From: Gibbula magus
Taxonomy: Eukaryota; Mollusca; Gastropoda; Trochida; Trochidae
Direction of reading: 5' to 3'
Length of the DNA stretch: 64,000 nt
NCBI GenBank assembly: GCA_936450465.1
Contig: OW388291.1
Coordinates: forward strand, 76,346,436-76,410,435
Both the position numbers and the translations under genes were made by a program. Below are positions 12,401 through 21,294 of this stretch, piece after piece. How positions within the stretch are numbered: the first letter of the stretch is position 1; each line of letters opens with the position of its first letter. The notes under the pieces are model-generated. The model made no database searches. It was not told where the DNA came from and saw nothing but the letters and a program-made list of their open reading frames with translations.

Positions 12401-15400
12401 CGTTTGGTCCGAGTCTAGGTGGGCTCCCCACCCCTGGGTGGAGGCATCCACGTATAGCTGAGACGTCGCTGGGGGCTGCCTGAGAGGCACTCCTCCCAGC
12501 ACGTTGGATTCCTGCTGCCACCAGGAGAGGTGGCGTCTCAAACCGGTTGGGATCGGGAAGACATGACGGCAAGTCTTCTCCCTGACGTGCGTGTTGACGA
12601 AGATCTGCAGGGGCCTGAGCTGCAACCGACCCCTTCGAGTGAAGTGTTGGGTCGCGCTCAAGAACCCCAACAGCCTCTGCCACTTGCGGAGTGACAGCGG
12701 CTCCCGGAGTGCTAATTCCAGGAGATCTTTGTAGCGCCCCATCCGTTCTGTGGTGACGAAAGCTCTGTAGGTCACGGTATCCAGGCGAGCTCCCAGAAAG
12801 ACCAGCGACGTCGTTGGCTCCAGGTCTGACTTGTCTAGGTTGACTAGCCATCCCAGGCGCCTGAACAACGTTATCACAAAGTCTCGTTGCGCCTCCAGAA
12901 CAGATGGGGATCTGTTGTGAGTGAACCCGTCGTCCAGATACATCGCGAACTGCACGTCCACTCGATGAAGGTATTGGACGATGGGCTGGGTCACGCGAGT
13001 GAAAAGCCATGGAGCCGACGATATCCCGAACGGTAGAACGTTCCACTGAAAGTGGCGACCCGCCAGGACAAAACGGAGGTACCTGCGATCCCCATGGTAG
13101 ATGGGAATGTGCAGATACGCGTCCTGCAGATCGAGGGATATCATCGAGTCCAAGGGCTCCAGCAACCGCATCACTGATGGTACGGTCAAGAGACGAAAAT
13201 ATGGCGGCCGCTCTAGGAAGGAGCGGTTGAACTCCTTCAAGTCGTGGATCAGCCGCCACTTTTTCGGGTCCCGCTTCGGTCGCACGAAGACCGGAGAATA
13301 GTATCCTGGGGTGAGGTTTTGGGGCAGGAGTTCCTCCACCGCCCGTTTGGAGATGAGTGTCTCCACCTGTTCCAGCGTCAGTGCGAGCCGATCTCGTTCT
13401 AGCGGCCTCTCTGTTGGAAAACAGTTAGCGGGGGGCGGTGTGCCACGGGAATACGAAACCCCCGCTCCAAAACCTTGCAGACGAAATGATCGAGTCCCAA
13501 TTGCGCCCAGTTGGCCACAAACCGAGAGAGTCGACCTCCCACTGGCCCTTCCCACGCCGGGACAACCTGTGGAGGCAGCTCGGGGGCCATCCACGAGTCA
13601 CTGCTTCCTCGGGGTACCTCCATATGCGCGGCCCCTGCCACGCTGATTTCCCTTCTTGGGGGTGTGCTTGGGAGAGGGGCCGGCATTGAAGTCACGACTT
13701 CTGTCCTGCCGACCCCCAAACCGAAAGGAAACTCCGCCAGTCTTGGCGTTACCCATGGGAGTGTTCGCGCCTCCCTTCCTCTTCTTGGGCGTATGCGCCT
13801 GAGACGAGGCTCTACCCCCGCCAGCGGCCAGTCTGTTGGTCAACTCCTGCTGCTGACACTCCTGCCGCTGCCGGAGGACCCCGGCAATCTGCCCATCAAA
13901 GAGAGATGACGACGACGCGGGAGCGGCCCGCAAGCGGTTCCGGAGCTCCGCCGGAAGGTTTGTCCGGGCAAGGAACCCATCTCTCCTGAGATTTGTGACC
14001 CCCGCCGAAATGCGGGAGGCGCACAACATCATCTGAGCGATGTTCCCCGCCACGGCGCCGAAACCGCGGTAAAGAGCCTTCGCCCCTCCCTCCATCCCCG
14101 CCTCCTTCGCAAAGGACGCCATACCCTGACAGGCATGCGCCACGTGATTGGCCAACCCCAGGATGCTCCTAGCCTCTTTGTCAAGATGGCTCAAGTGAGC
14201 GTCCGACACCTGGTGAGGTACGGAGGGGACGGCCACCCGGCGAATATCCTCGTCCAGGCCAGGGGGACAGAGGGAGAAAGAAGACTGCGCTACTGGGAGG
14301 GAAGCGCGCTGCTTCTCACCCAGAACCAGGGGCGGCAGGAGGCGGCCTGGCGCCGCCACGGCGACATTGGCGTCGTAATCCTTGCCCGCCGCCTGAAGGA
14401 GCCTGTGTGGCGGCAGCGCCACGAGGCGTTGGGTAGGCGCCTCCTCCTCGGCGCAGAATGTCTCCATTCTGGCCAGTTTGGTCGAGGAGGGTTCATCCTC
14501 AACCTCAACCAATTCCACTTGACACCAGTCGGCGATAGCCGCCAGGCGTTCCTTGAGGTCAGGGGCATCCACTTGAGGCGTCTCCACAATGGTCAACTCG
14601 GGAGAGGATCTCCCAGAAGTGGACATCCCACCCTCCTGGGAAGCCGCCTCCTGGGCCGACTTGTCTGGATCTGAGGAGGTGCCGGCAGGTGAAACAACCA
14701 CCACCCTCCTCCTCTTGGGCGTGGACGGCGGGGAGGTCAAGGGCGAAGTAACCCCTTCCTCAACCCTAGTCTGCGCCGGCAGTCGTCCGTCCAGCATGGA
14801 GGAAACCATGTCCTTGACTGAGGACAGGATATCCTCAGTCAATCTCCTTGAATCGAAGGGAGGAGGAGAAGGAGGCCTCGACCTCCTCTTCTTAGACTTG
14901 TGTTTCCTCTTCCTCTTAGGCGAAACTCGCCGGTCTGGAAAAGACTCGGCGTCAGGGGAGGGTCTCCTGACGGGAGATCTCTCAACCCCGCTACCCTGAG
15001 AAGAGACGTAGGTGTCCTTGGCGGCCGCCTCTCGACCCGCTCCCGCCCCTGCCTCTGGCAAATCGAATTCTGCCGCGTCCTCCGAGATCACCAGGTCTGA
15101 AGTCGGCGACCTGGGATCGGACATGGCGGCGCTAGCGGTAGCGGTGGCGGTAGCGGACGGAGAGGGCCGCTTGGACGCCCTCAGCTTAGACTGACTCTCA
15201 CTCTTCTTAACGGAGGTGCGATACTCGCGATGCTCCGCCACCGAGAGGTCAGCACATTCCTCACACCTGTCCGTGTCCGAGCAAAGGTTGCGGCACAGGC
15301 GGCAAAGGGTGTGGGGGTCAAATCGCGCTGACTTCCTATAGCCACACGCCCCACAGAACGCCGAGAATGGTGAAGTCATACTCAGCAAGCCAAAGAGAGA

Positions 15401-18400
15401 GACGCGCGAGCGGCCGGCGCTATCCCCGCGCAAGCGCACTAAACAAGCGCAGGCGGCAGTGCAATCCAACCCGGGCGACAAGCGCTGTCCAACCCAGGCG
15501 ACACCCTACCAAGAGGAGGCGCCAAGCGCTGTCCACGCGCACGCGGTAAGCGCTAAACAAACGCAGGCGGCAGCGCAATCCAACCCAGGCGGCAAGCGCT
15601 GTCCAACCCAGGCGCCAACCTGCCAAGAGGAGGCGGCAGGCGCTATCCACGCACAAGCGGCAAGCGCTAAACAACGCAGGCGGCAGCGCAAACCAACCCA
15701 GGCGGCAAGCGCTGTCCAACCCAGGCGCCAACTTACCGAGGGGAGGCGGCAGGCGCTATCCCCGCGCAAGCGGCAAGAGCAATCAAGCGCAGACGGCAAG
15801 CGTCAATCGCTACAGCAGAAACAGGAGGGCAAGCGGTATGACCCCCGCGCCAAGCGCAAGGGACAGGCGGCACGCGCGAGCGGCCCCGAGATCACCGACC
15901 TGCACGGACTGCACGTGCAGAACGAGCACTCCGAAATTGACAACAGCTGACACGTCAACCGCAGTCAACAACCACTAACCTGTCTAAAGGAGAGAGACCA
16001 CTCCGCGAGAGGCAGTCTACCCAACCTCAGACAGAAAACACAACTGAGAAGAGAACAAAGTCGAGACAATAGTCTTATTACTATCGAATTAGAGAGCTAT
16101 CAAAACACAACATGCTTCGATGGCCGACAGAAAAGCAATGACCATATAAGGTAGGCCACCTGCCGGTGAGTGGTGAGTGCAGTTCACTTGAGCGATAACT
16201 CTGTCTTTTATCTGTGTAAAGATTGTCGGGATTAGACAGATTAGGATAATTGGGCATATTGTTAACTATCACGGAGAGTATATTAAATAATAGCTTTTAT
16301 AGCAAAATCAAAGAGGATAAGTTGTGTATAAAGTTTACCTTGTTCTTGCAAATTCACAGCAATTTTTCATGGATTGTCCGTTCTTGTTTCCTGCAGTTCC
16401 TATGATATTCATCTTGTATTTTTCACGAAGACTGTTATGGAATCAGAATTCGAAGTTAGATATCCCAATACTGCCTTTTTGTCATGGCATATGTGCAAAA
16501 CGTATTAATGTGTGAGTAAGTGTGATGCCCTCGTCTAAAAAAGACCCAAACAGAAATCATTGTCACTTTTCTAATTCATTGTGGCTCCTGCTTCCTGAAC
16601 AGGTGTTCCTCCATCGTACAGCGATTTCTGAAATGAAACATAGATTACAAAAAAATGAAGTGACATTGACCTTAACGCAAGAAGCAGTATTTAAAACAAA
16701 TTCGAACCTGCCCATCAATTTTGATTAGACAGTAATAGGCCTTTCATACATGTGACATGGTATCAAACTCCACGTGACCGTTGCAGAATCTCACACTTTT
16801 ATCGTTGACCATGTTCTGAATATACGTTACCTGTGATTTATCATGCATCCAGTGCCTTAAGTAAGGGTAACTTTTAGAGAAAAAACAATACGAGAAGGAT
16901 GTCAATCTGCAATTCTGTTGTGTTGGTTTAAACAGACAGACATATTCTCTATTAGCATCTCACCGCAACATTTCAGTTAAATTACATTCAAGATATTGAT
17001 AATACATTAAAACAATGAAGACCCACCCTGTAAATAAAGGCTATGAGAGAGTTTATACATGTTATACAATTGATATGATGATACACAGGATATAAGATAA
17101 AATATGACATTTAAATAAATATTAAAGCTAAAATAATTAAAATGCATTCATAAATATGTGGACAAAAAGGTACCAGATACGCAAAGAAATAAGTGCAATA
17201 AGAATATCACAAATGTTGCTTTACAGGTAGTGAAGCACAAGTGTTTTACCTGGAAAACAACATTTCAACTTTAGCACATATATACATATTCAGCTGCTTA
17301 ACAAAAGTTTAATTCACACTTTGAATGCTACAGATGAAATATTTATTCAATCAGGAAGTGTTTCGTTATCAATATGAATACTTTTACTGTTCTCGTGGTT
17401 AAATGATATCTGAAAGACTGTTACTATGTGTTTAAATGGTGTGGCATATTTTAAAAATAATACTTTATCTTCATCAAAACCAACAGTGTCAATTTATGCC
17501 AAAAATCTGAATGCAAGGCCTCCAATTGAAATGTATAATTTAATAAGTTTATTTTAAAATAATTTATTACTCACTGTGTGTCTCTACACATGTATTGTAT
17601 CATCTGGTTATGCAAAGGTAATATTCTATCGTGCATCTTACGGTGTCAGGTTTGGAATTGACCTTTTTGGAAGTCCACGCAAACATAAGTATAAGAATTA
17701 AACCAATGATATGTTTAAATAACAATAAGAGGGCAATATTTGAGCAATCTACATATCCATTTTACGACGTGGGAGTACACCATGAGAGGATGTGAAAAAT
17801 AAATGACCAGGATTTAGTTGTGCAAGGTTTCAATTCAAGGGTAAGTTTACGTACAACAAGAATATCCACCCTATAGATTCTGTGAAAGACCATACACGGT
17901 TTGGTAGACCAAAACGCTTAATGCTGCAAGAATCGATTTCAGAAAAGAGAGGTTTTCTTTACATTTTTGCTTTTCTGAAAATTGTATAGAAGAGAATGAC
18001 CAACCTATTGTGTATAAAAAGAATTTTAAGACAATTTAAAACAGTTTAGACAGGTGTGCCACGTTCCTGAACGAGATCCACACCTGAAGATAGCACCTAG
18101 AAAATAGTAACTTCTCTGGTGAAAGGAATGTTCTAACTTTTGAGCGCAAGAATGGGACAGAGTTCTCTGTTTGAATTAATCCAGTTTCAGAAGTTTCTTT
18201 AAGCAAATGTAAATGAAACAGTCCTTCTAATAAATAGATTTACTAACATGTATCTCTCCAGTCAGTTATAGAGCGCCTACCACAGACTCAAATTTTCACT
18301 ATGGTAACCAAATGGTGACCCCAACATTCACATAGATCAAGAGCATATGGTCAATGGAATATAAAAAAAATATGTGGTTTTATGGAAACCATCTGCATCT

Positions 18401-20646
18401 TTATAAATACCAATATTCTATTGAATTAGATAAACTTGTAAAGCAGCTGTAAAGCTCTTGTTTGATTTTCATTGCAAACTGTTAAAGATCTGATGAAATG
18501 AATTTTTCTCAAGAATAACAGATGATTACCTCTACGTATATTGTATATGAGCATAACATCGAGACAATATACACTTGCAATTGATAATTAAGACGATTTT
18601 AATTCACCCATTTTAACACTACCGCAATTAGTTTTAGCAATCATTTTGAAAATGCTCACTGAGGCGTGACTGTGATAAGCCACAGACGGAGCCGGCTAGA
18701 CAGCGTTAATTAATTAATGATGATTATCACTGCAGCTAAATGAATTTATGAAGTGTATTATGATTTTACATATGTACATGATTTTAACTCATTAATTATT
18801 ATTCGATACATTATTCAGATGTTTTATAGGTGCACGAATGTGAAAGACTGTGGCCCGCTGCCATGTTGCAATCTAATACCATTCACGATAGCAATAATTG
18901 GCAACGCAAGGGTAACACGAGGGTAACCCACAGCTCTTACGACGTTGTGTAACCATCTAGTAGACCATCGTCAGCATTCGCATGAGCTTCGAGTGCCGTT
19001 GTTCGTGTGACCATCGGCCAATTTGTTGACATGCCAAAAATATAAGCTCACACACGAACTTGTTCCCGGACCCCAAGAAACCCCCAAGATCGTCATACGA
19101 TGACACACGACGGTCACACGGACATCCCAATTTAGAGCCGAAGTCAACAAAATTGAAAATTATTGACATTCGTATGGTGTCCGGGATGTTAGCTCTGGCA
19201 ATGTGTGACGCCCGCATTAGAATTTGTCACACAATGACCGATAGGGTTATTCTGACAAATGTACATCTGGAAATGACTCTGTCAATGAGTTTGTTCTAGT
19301 CAATCCGTTGATGAATTTAGGAAGATTATTGACGACACAATCCTCAGATGATTGTATCCGGAATGACAATGTTTCAGAAAAACAGTGAAAGAATATGCTG
19401 ACTATAGGATCGCTTGTCAAATTAAAGAGGTTAAGGTGACAACTGCTGTCCTATGCAAATAAAGCGCCAAGCAGCATACCACTGAGGTTGAATTAGCTAT
19501 TAAGGTTACGAGATAACATAAAGTCTAGATTTTGCAAATTGCAAGCAAAGCTGTCAATTCATGTCTAGCAAGTATATTGCATTGCAGTCATACACTAGAC
19601 ATTTGGACTGAGACTGAATTGTGTGCTCTCAATCAGACGTTTCATTCAAAACATTAACTAGATTAAAATTACCTAGATTTCCAAACATCACATATTCTTG
19701 ATCTGTAATTAAAGAATGTGAGACGATTTGGGTTTTAAGTAAATAATTGAGGTGTTGGCATCAGATCAAAGATCGACGAATCCTAAGAAATGAATAATAC
19801 TGAAGAAAGTAACCAAAACAAAACAATACACTTGCAGTAAGGGGGATAAGTTTGTAACATGAGTTTAACCGTATGTTTTTCATAACGTGAATAGCCTATT
19901 CAACGAACATTTTACCTGCTACTTATTTAACACATGTCTATCACTTAGACCAGTGCAGCCCGGGCTACATCTGGTACAGATCTCTCGGACTCTGCTACAA
20001 GCTGTTTGAGACAGAGAAAACCTGGGAGGCTTCAGAAGACCAGTGTGTAACCGATGGTGGACATCTGATTACAGTGGACAGTTCTGAACTTAATGACTGG
20101 ATGAACCTGATTGCGACTACTCTTGGTTAGTTTACGAAACAGGCTGACTAAAATTAAAATAAATTAAAGACAAAAGCATCTAGACTATATTCGCCGCTTT
20201 GGGAATTGTCTCCCATTATTGTCTGTACTGCATGACATTATAAAAATTTACACTTCTGCAATAGAAGATTTTGTATTGTATACAAAAGAAAACAACTTGC
20301 TTAATAACTTTTAAGTGGGATTATTCAAATTCAAACCATTTTACTATTACATTTATGTCATCGTCTCGTAGGGTATAAAGTATTACACTTTTGTCTTTTA
20401 GATAAGTCGATCTGGACGGGCGGAAGAAACACTTCAACCGGCTGGGTGTGGTCAGATAACTCTCTCATCGTCTGGACTTTCTGGGCACCTAATCAACCTA
20501 ACAATAGGTTTGACCAGCTGTGCCTGGTAGTTTTCAATTCTTCAAATGGCATTAAGCAAAAGTGGCATGACGTTACTTGTTCTAATAAGAGGTACTATTC
20601 TTTGTGTGAGAAGCCTCAAAACCCTCAACCACAACCACATTGCTAA
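9236..20646 (+). CDS. secreted apple-like/C-type lectin protein, copy 1 (exons 9236-9458, 19949-20125, 20402-20646)
   Basis: Three exons join in phase 1 at both junctions, giving 645 nt (214 residues plus stop). Residues 1-16 form a hydrophobic signal peptide. The rest of exon 1 is Cys-rich (ECLFLCYHQANC...SC) and resembles an apple/PAN segment. Exons 2 and 3 form a long-form C-type lectin domain: CSPGYIWYRSLGLCY start, WTGGRN, a QPN tripeptide at the ligand site, a WHD motif and a final LCEK. A last Cys precedes the stop and may pair between chains. Secretion and carbohydrate or pathogen binding are inferred from the family. Donors are AG|GTAATT and TG|GTTAGT; acceptors are cacttag and cttttag. 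Intron 1 is about 10.5 kb and holds an antisense DIRS element. The start was chosen as the ATG that opens the signal peptide and is conserved in copy 2. Confidence 0.85.
9516..9986. other. intron 1 segment absent from copy 2
   Basis: About 470 bases between the duplicated block and the DIRS terminus. No gene or known repeat recognised. A taggcctttcatac phrase near 9816 also occurs at 16737 and 29550, so parts may be local duplications. Confidence 0.4.
9987..10281. repeat. DIRS terminal palindrome, perfect 55-bp arms
   Basis: 9987-10041 and 10227-10281 are exact reverse complements around a 185-base spacer. The spacer portion 10042-10160 is the reverse complement of about 16140-16260 at the other terminus, and 10282-10323 repeats the outer end near 16240-16282. 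This arrangement is what the DIRS internal complementary region and split inverted repeats would produce. Confidence 0.85.
10324..10589. other. DIRS 3' non-coding region
   Basis: Lies between the stop of the recombinase ORF and the terminal repeat. There are short tandem phrases (aaccggaggg occurs twice) but no ORF of its own. Confidence 0.5.
10590..11750 (-). CDS. DIRS tyrosine recombinase
   Basis: 386 residues from the ATG at 11750. The same frame stays open much further upstream, but that part overlaps the reverse transcriptase frame and looks like shadow. An N-terminal SAM-like core-binding region (TRNLYDAQWGAF...) is followed by the catalytic domain. The catalytic Arg lies in GSAARISELHAL (about 11180-11210), the HxxR box is HEIR (about 10804-10826), and the Tyr nucleophile is in FANHYLRD (about 10697-10722). 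It is expected to recombine the circular DNA copy into the genome, replacing an integrase. It overlaps the preceding ORF by 94 nt in another frame. No internal stop is seen, so the enzyme may be intact. Confidence 0.85.
   Translation of the reverse strand: MGPIDEQTKRAGSREPPGAPPSRLVCLQRGLTGAGFSKSVAEAVASSQRPSTRNLYDAQWGAFAAFCAKEGYAIQAVTVPQVAEYLVYLREVRKLKASSINTNLAAVMSVLRKREPQVDISVLKELIKTYRNEDGRRKLRPPEWDLTVVLNHLKSDHYEPLTETTLLRLTIKTAFLVAMGSAARISELHALQADLLRFEVRDGGSASLGLAPEFICKNQAADERGRTFSLPSLSGSIDPTDEDRLLCPVRALRIYTEKTKTLRQGRRKLFLPHSQTSVRELDKRQLSVYLRSAVLDAYKAAGLDPPARANPHEIRAISATMALHSNMAVADIMAGCFWKSGLVFANHYLRDISNEDMEGIHRLGAQVYAQQRVPSASYRRGLPPPR
11657..13594 (-). CDS. DIRS reverse transcriptase / RNase H / methyltransferase-like polyprotein
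   Basis: About 645 residues. A reverse transcriptase domain opens with GYYSPVFVRPKRD and WRLIHDLKEFN, and carries the catalytic YLDDG at 12926-12940. RNase H follows: the LYVDAS start, a Glu in INVLELDA, and HTDSSAAAWAIN near 12250-12290. The C-terminal third (HIDLFATRLNHQLPTYVSP..., APLWPARAWY) matches the region often labelled Dam-like methyltransferase in DIRS elements; I could not confirm catalytic residues. This frame has no ATG near its start: the first codon used is GTG, two codons after the in-frame TGA of gag. The expected N-terminus (VGGRLSRF...) is in a different frame from 13719, so a frame change near 13430 is needed. Confidence 0.8.
   Translation of the reverse strand: MDGPRAASTGCPGVGRASGRSTLSVCGQLGAIGTRSFRLQGFGAGVSYSRGTPPPANCFPTERPLERDRLALTLEQVETLISKRAVEELLPQNLTPGYYSPVFVRPKRDPKKWRLIHDLKEFNRSFLERPPYFRLLTVPSVMRLLEPLDSMISLDLQDAYLHIPIYHGDRRYLRFVLAGRHFQWNVLPFGISSAPWLFTRVTQPIVQYLHRVDVQFAMYLDDGFTHNRSPSVLEAQRDFVITLFRRLGWLVNLDKSDLEPTTSLVFLGARLDTVTYRAFVTTERMGRYKDLLELALREPLSLRKWQRLLGFLSATQHFTRRGRLQLRPLQIFVNTHVREKTCRHVFPIPTGLRRHLSWWQQESNVLGGVPLRQPPATSQLYVDASTQGWGAHLDSDQTAGVWSPAQARRHINVLELDAIRLAISHWSGRLRGQVLCVHTDSSAAAWAINKQGSTKADSLLQLVAELFHLVDSLGLSLRAVHIPGAKNVLADALSRPDKPPSTEWMLHPRVFESLCLRFGRPHIDLFATRLNHQLPTYVSPVPDPAAWALDALALGWEGMVAYAYPPQAILSHVVAKVQETRVLQLLLIAPLWPARAWYVPLRRMCRQDPVPLPLRWDLLTSKPSGRVHENPQALHLHAWFVSKGG
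13399..13719 (-). pseudogene. N-terminal piece of the DIRS reverse transcriptase ORF in a shifted frame
   Basis: This 106-residue frame starts at an ATG inside the end of gag and contains VGGRLSRFVANWAQLGLDHF and VLERGFRIPV, the stretch that normally precedes the reverse transcriptase domain in DIRS elements. It ends at a stop 3' of a run of six C (minus strand; G run at 13430-13435). Homology continues in the 13594-11657 frame, which is one base back. Either the element has lost a base here or the host ribosome shifts by -1 at the C run; decay is the simpler explanation. Confidence 0.65.
13598..15379 (-). CDS. DIRS gag-like ORF
   Basis: 593 residues from the ATG at 15379 (the frame opens slightly further upstream, to 15481). 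The N-terminus has a Cys-rich putative zinc-binding segment (CGACGYRKS, CRLCRNLCS, CEECADLS). The middle is acidic and Ser/Pro-rich with a basic KRKRKHKSKKRRSR patch, which suggests nuclear targeting or nucleic-acid binding. The C-terminus is Gly/Arg/Lys-rich. Gag-like proteins of DIRS elements are poorly conserved, and the role in particle formation is inferred from position. It ends at a TGA at 13600-13598, and the same frame remains open after it into the reverse transcriptase ORF. Confidence 0.75.
   Translation of the reverse strand: MTSPFSAFCGACGYRKSARFDPHTLCRLCRNLCSDTDRCEECADLSVAEHREYRTSVKKSESQSKLRASKRPSPSATATATASAAMSDPRSPTSDLVISEDAAEFDLPEAGAGAGREAAAKDTYVSSQGSGVERSPVRRPSPDAESFPDRRVSPKRKRKHKSKKRRSRPPSPPPFDSRRLTEDILSSVKDMVSSMLDGRLPAQTRVEEGVTSPLTSPPSTPKRRRVVVVSPAGTSSDPDKSAQEAASQEGGMSTSGRSSPELTIVETPQVDAPDLKERLAAIADWCQVELVEVEDEPSSTKLARMETFCAEEEAPTQRLVALPPHRLLQAAGKDYDANVAVAAPGRLLPPLVLGEKQRASLPVAQSSFSLCPPGLDEDIRRVAVPSVPHQVSDAHLSHLDKEARSILGLANHVAHACQGMASFAKEAGMEGGAKALYRGFGAVAGNIAQMMLCASRISAGVTNLRRDGFLARTNLPAELRNRLRAAPASSSSLFDGQIAGVLRQRQECQQQELTNRLAAGGGRASSQAHTPKKRKGGANTPMGNAKTGGVSFRFGGRQDRSRDFNAGPSPKHTPKKGNQRGRGRAYGGTPRKQ
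15417..15860. repeat. GC-rich tandem array in the DIRS leader, period about 110-113 bp
   Basis: The phrase gcgctatcc(c/a)cgc recurs at about 15417, 15526, 15640 and 15752, each followed by aagcgctaaac and gcaggcggca. That is about four imperfect copies. They lie directly upstream of gag on the minus strand, so they form its 5' leader or promoter. Several long open frames on both strands here are by-products. Confidence 0.8.
16120..16282 (-). repeat. DIRS 5' inverted terminal repeat
   Basis: 16140-16260 is the reverse complement of 10042-10160, with only a few mismatches, and the outer end (attatttaatatactctccg on the minus strand) recurs at 10282-10300. This is the upstream terminus for the minus-strand genes and presumably carries the promoter. 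Confidence 0.8.
16373..16790 (+). repeat. duplicated block, copy 1, second segment
   Basis: From gattgtccgttcttgttt onward this closely matches 29190-29580, where it follows directly on the intron start. The DIRS element and its flanks at 9516-16372 interrupt the match. It contains the candidate alternative exon at 16603-16631. Confidence 0.8.
16603..16631 (+). CDS. candidate alternative terminal exon, lectin copy 1
   Basis: The acceptor cctgaacag precedes a short frame that, joined in phase 1 to exon 1, reads GVPPSYSDF then TGA. The same exon with an intact acceptor exists in copy 2 and reads four residues further. If used, it would give a short secreted protein with the apple-like segment but no lectin domain. 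No transcript evidence is available from the sequence. Confidence 0.3.
16800..19948 (+). other. rest of lectin copy 1 intron 1, no gene recognised
   Basis: AT-rich. The final part (about 19220-19948) is weakly similar to 30000-30927, as expected for duplicated introns. Open frames at 18957-19299 have no domain. A ttaattaattaatga stretch near 18710 is low complexity. Confidence 0.5.
19949..20125 (+). CDS. lectin copy 1, exon 2: first half of C-type lectin domain
   Basis: 177 nt, phase 1 at both ends. It starts with DQCSPGYIWYRSLGLCY and has the GGHLITVDS core. It differs from copy 2 exon 2 at only two bases, both changing the residue (SS to GP), while flanking intron sequence is clearly more diverged. 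Confidence 0.9.
20402..20646 (+). CDS. lectin copy 1, exon 3: ligand-binding half of C-type lectin domain
   Basis: 245 nt to TAA. WTGGRN, FWAPNQPNN (QPN at the sugar-specificity site), QKWHDVTC and YSLCEKP are visible. It ends in a Pro/Gln-rich tail with a terminal Cys. QPN is neither the classic mannose EPN nor the galactose QPD, so specificity is unclear. Confidence 0.9.
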
Positions 20647-21060
20647 AATTACAACTCTTAGGGTGATCTTGTATAAGGCTCGCAATTTACAAGGTATGCT
20701 TTATCTCTCAGCCTAATTGGTAAGGATTTATCCTCTCTTTATTTGTACATTTATTACCTTTTAATTAACTCTGAACAGAGGTCATTCAAGTCGTTTCTTC
20801 CCAAATAACATGTTTAAAATAGAACACTTTATTTGTTAAAAAAAACTACTAATCATTATTGGTTTCAATCAAAGGTGTGTTGCAATCGATAACGTTGTGT
20901 TAAACTGTGCATTCAGTCTGTTTCCCCATAACCATTGAGAAAATTTGTAGGGAGAGAATGTCTTGGTTCTCGCTCTCCTTCTGGTTCTCTTAGTCTCAGG
21001 GACATCTTAACATACGATAGCTGTACATCCACACTTTAAAGCCTAATGATTGATAAATAG
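20647..21060. other. 3' flank of lectin copy 1
   Basis: Presumed 3' UTR and flank. No canonical polyadenylation signal stands out. Nothing else recognised. Confidence 0.4.
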
Positions 21061-21206
21061 AGAATCTCACCCAAGTGTCTTCTGATATCAAATATATCAA
21101 CACGAGTTGATTAAAGTTACAAATATCCGAGGCTTGCCGAGGATATTTTTACTTTAAACAAAGAGTGTTGATATATTTGATATCAGAAGACACAAGGTGA
21201 GATTTT
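21061..21206. repeat. foldback element
   Basis: Arms 21061-21104 and 21168-21206 share ttctgatatcaaatatatca and its complement, with gaatctcacc/ggtgagatt outside. A second, inner inverted pair (atatccgagg/ccgaggatat) lies in the loop. Confidence 0.75.
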
Positions 21207-21294
21207 ATTTATCATTCAAAATCATTCTTCAACAATTATAAGCCGAAGAATAACATCTGAAACACAAAACTGCCATTTTGCTTCTTCAGCAGTG

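Larger units (their letters stand above)
9987..16282 (-). mobile_element. DIRS-type tyrosine-recombinase retrotransposon
   Basis: Read on the minus strand the order is: inverted terminal repeat (16282-16120), GC-rich tandem-repeat leader, gag-like ORF, reverse transcriptase/RNase H/methyltransferase-like ORF, tyrosine recombinase ORF, then a terminal region (10281-9987) that repeats the left terminus in inverted orientation. Inverted termini with a rearranged internal copy and a tyrosine recombinase in place of an integrase define DIRS elements, which replicate by recombining a circular copy and leave no target duplication. Its GC content is far higher than the flanks. It lies antisense in intron 1 of lectin copy 1. 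Most frames are long and open, so insertion is fairly recent. Confidence 0.9.

Noticed and set aside
11751..13259. Upstream two-fifths to one-half of the 889-codon minus-strand frame
   Set aside because: It overlaps the reverse transcriptase frame, is low-complexity Pro/Ser/Arg and matches no recombinase sequence; only the part from about 11750 is supported.
10638..13301. Many plus-strand open frames of 60-90 residues
   Set aside because: They are antisense shadows of the GC-rich DIRS coding region and show no domains.
15420..15950. Long open frames on both strands
   Set aside because: Produced by the GC-rich tandem repeats of the DIRS leader; peptides are periodic and have no domain.
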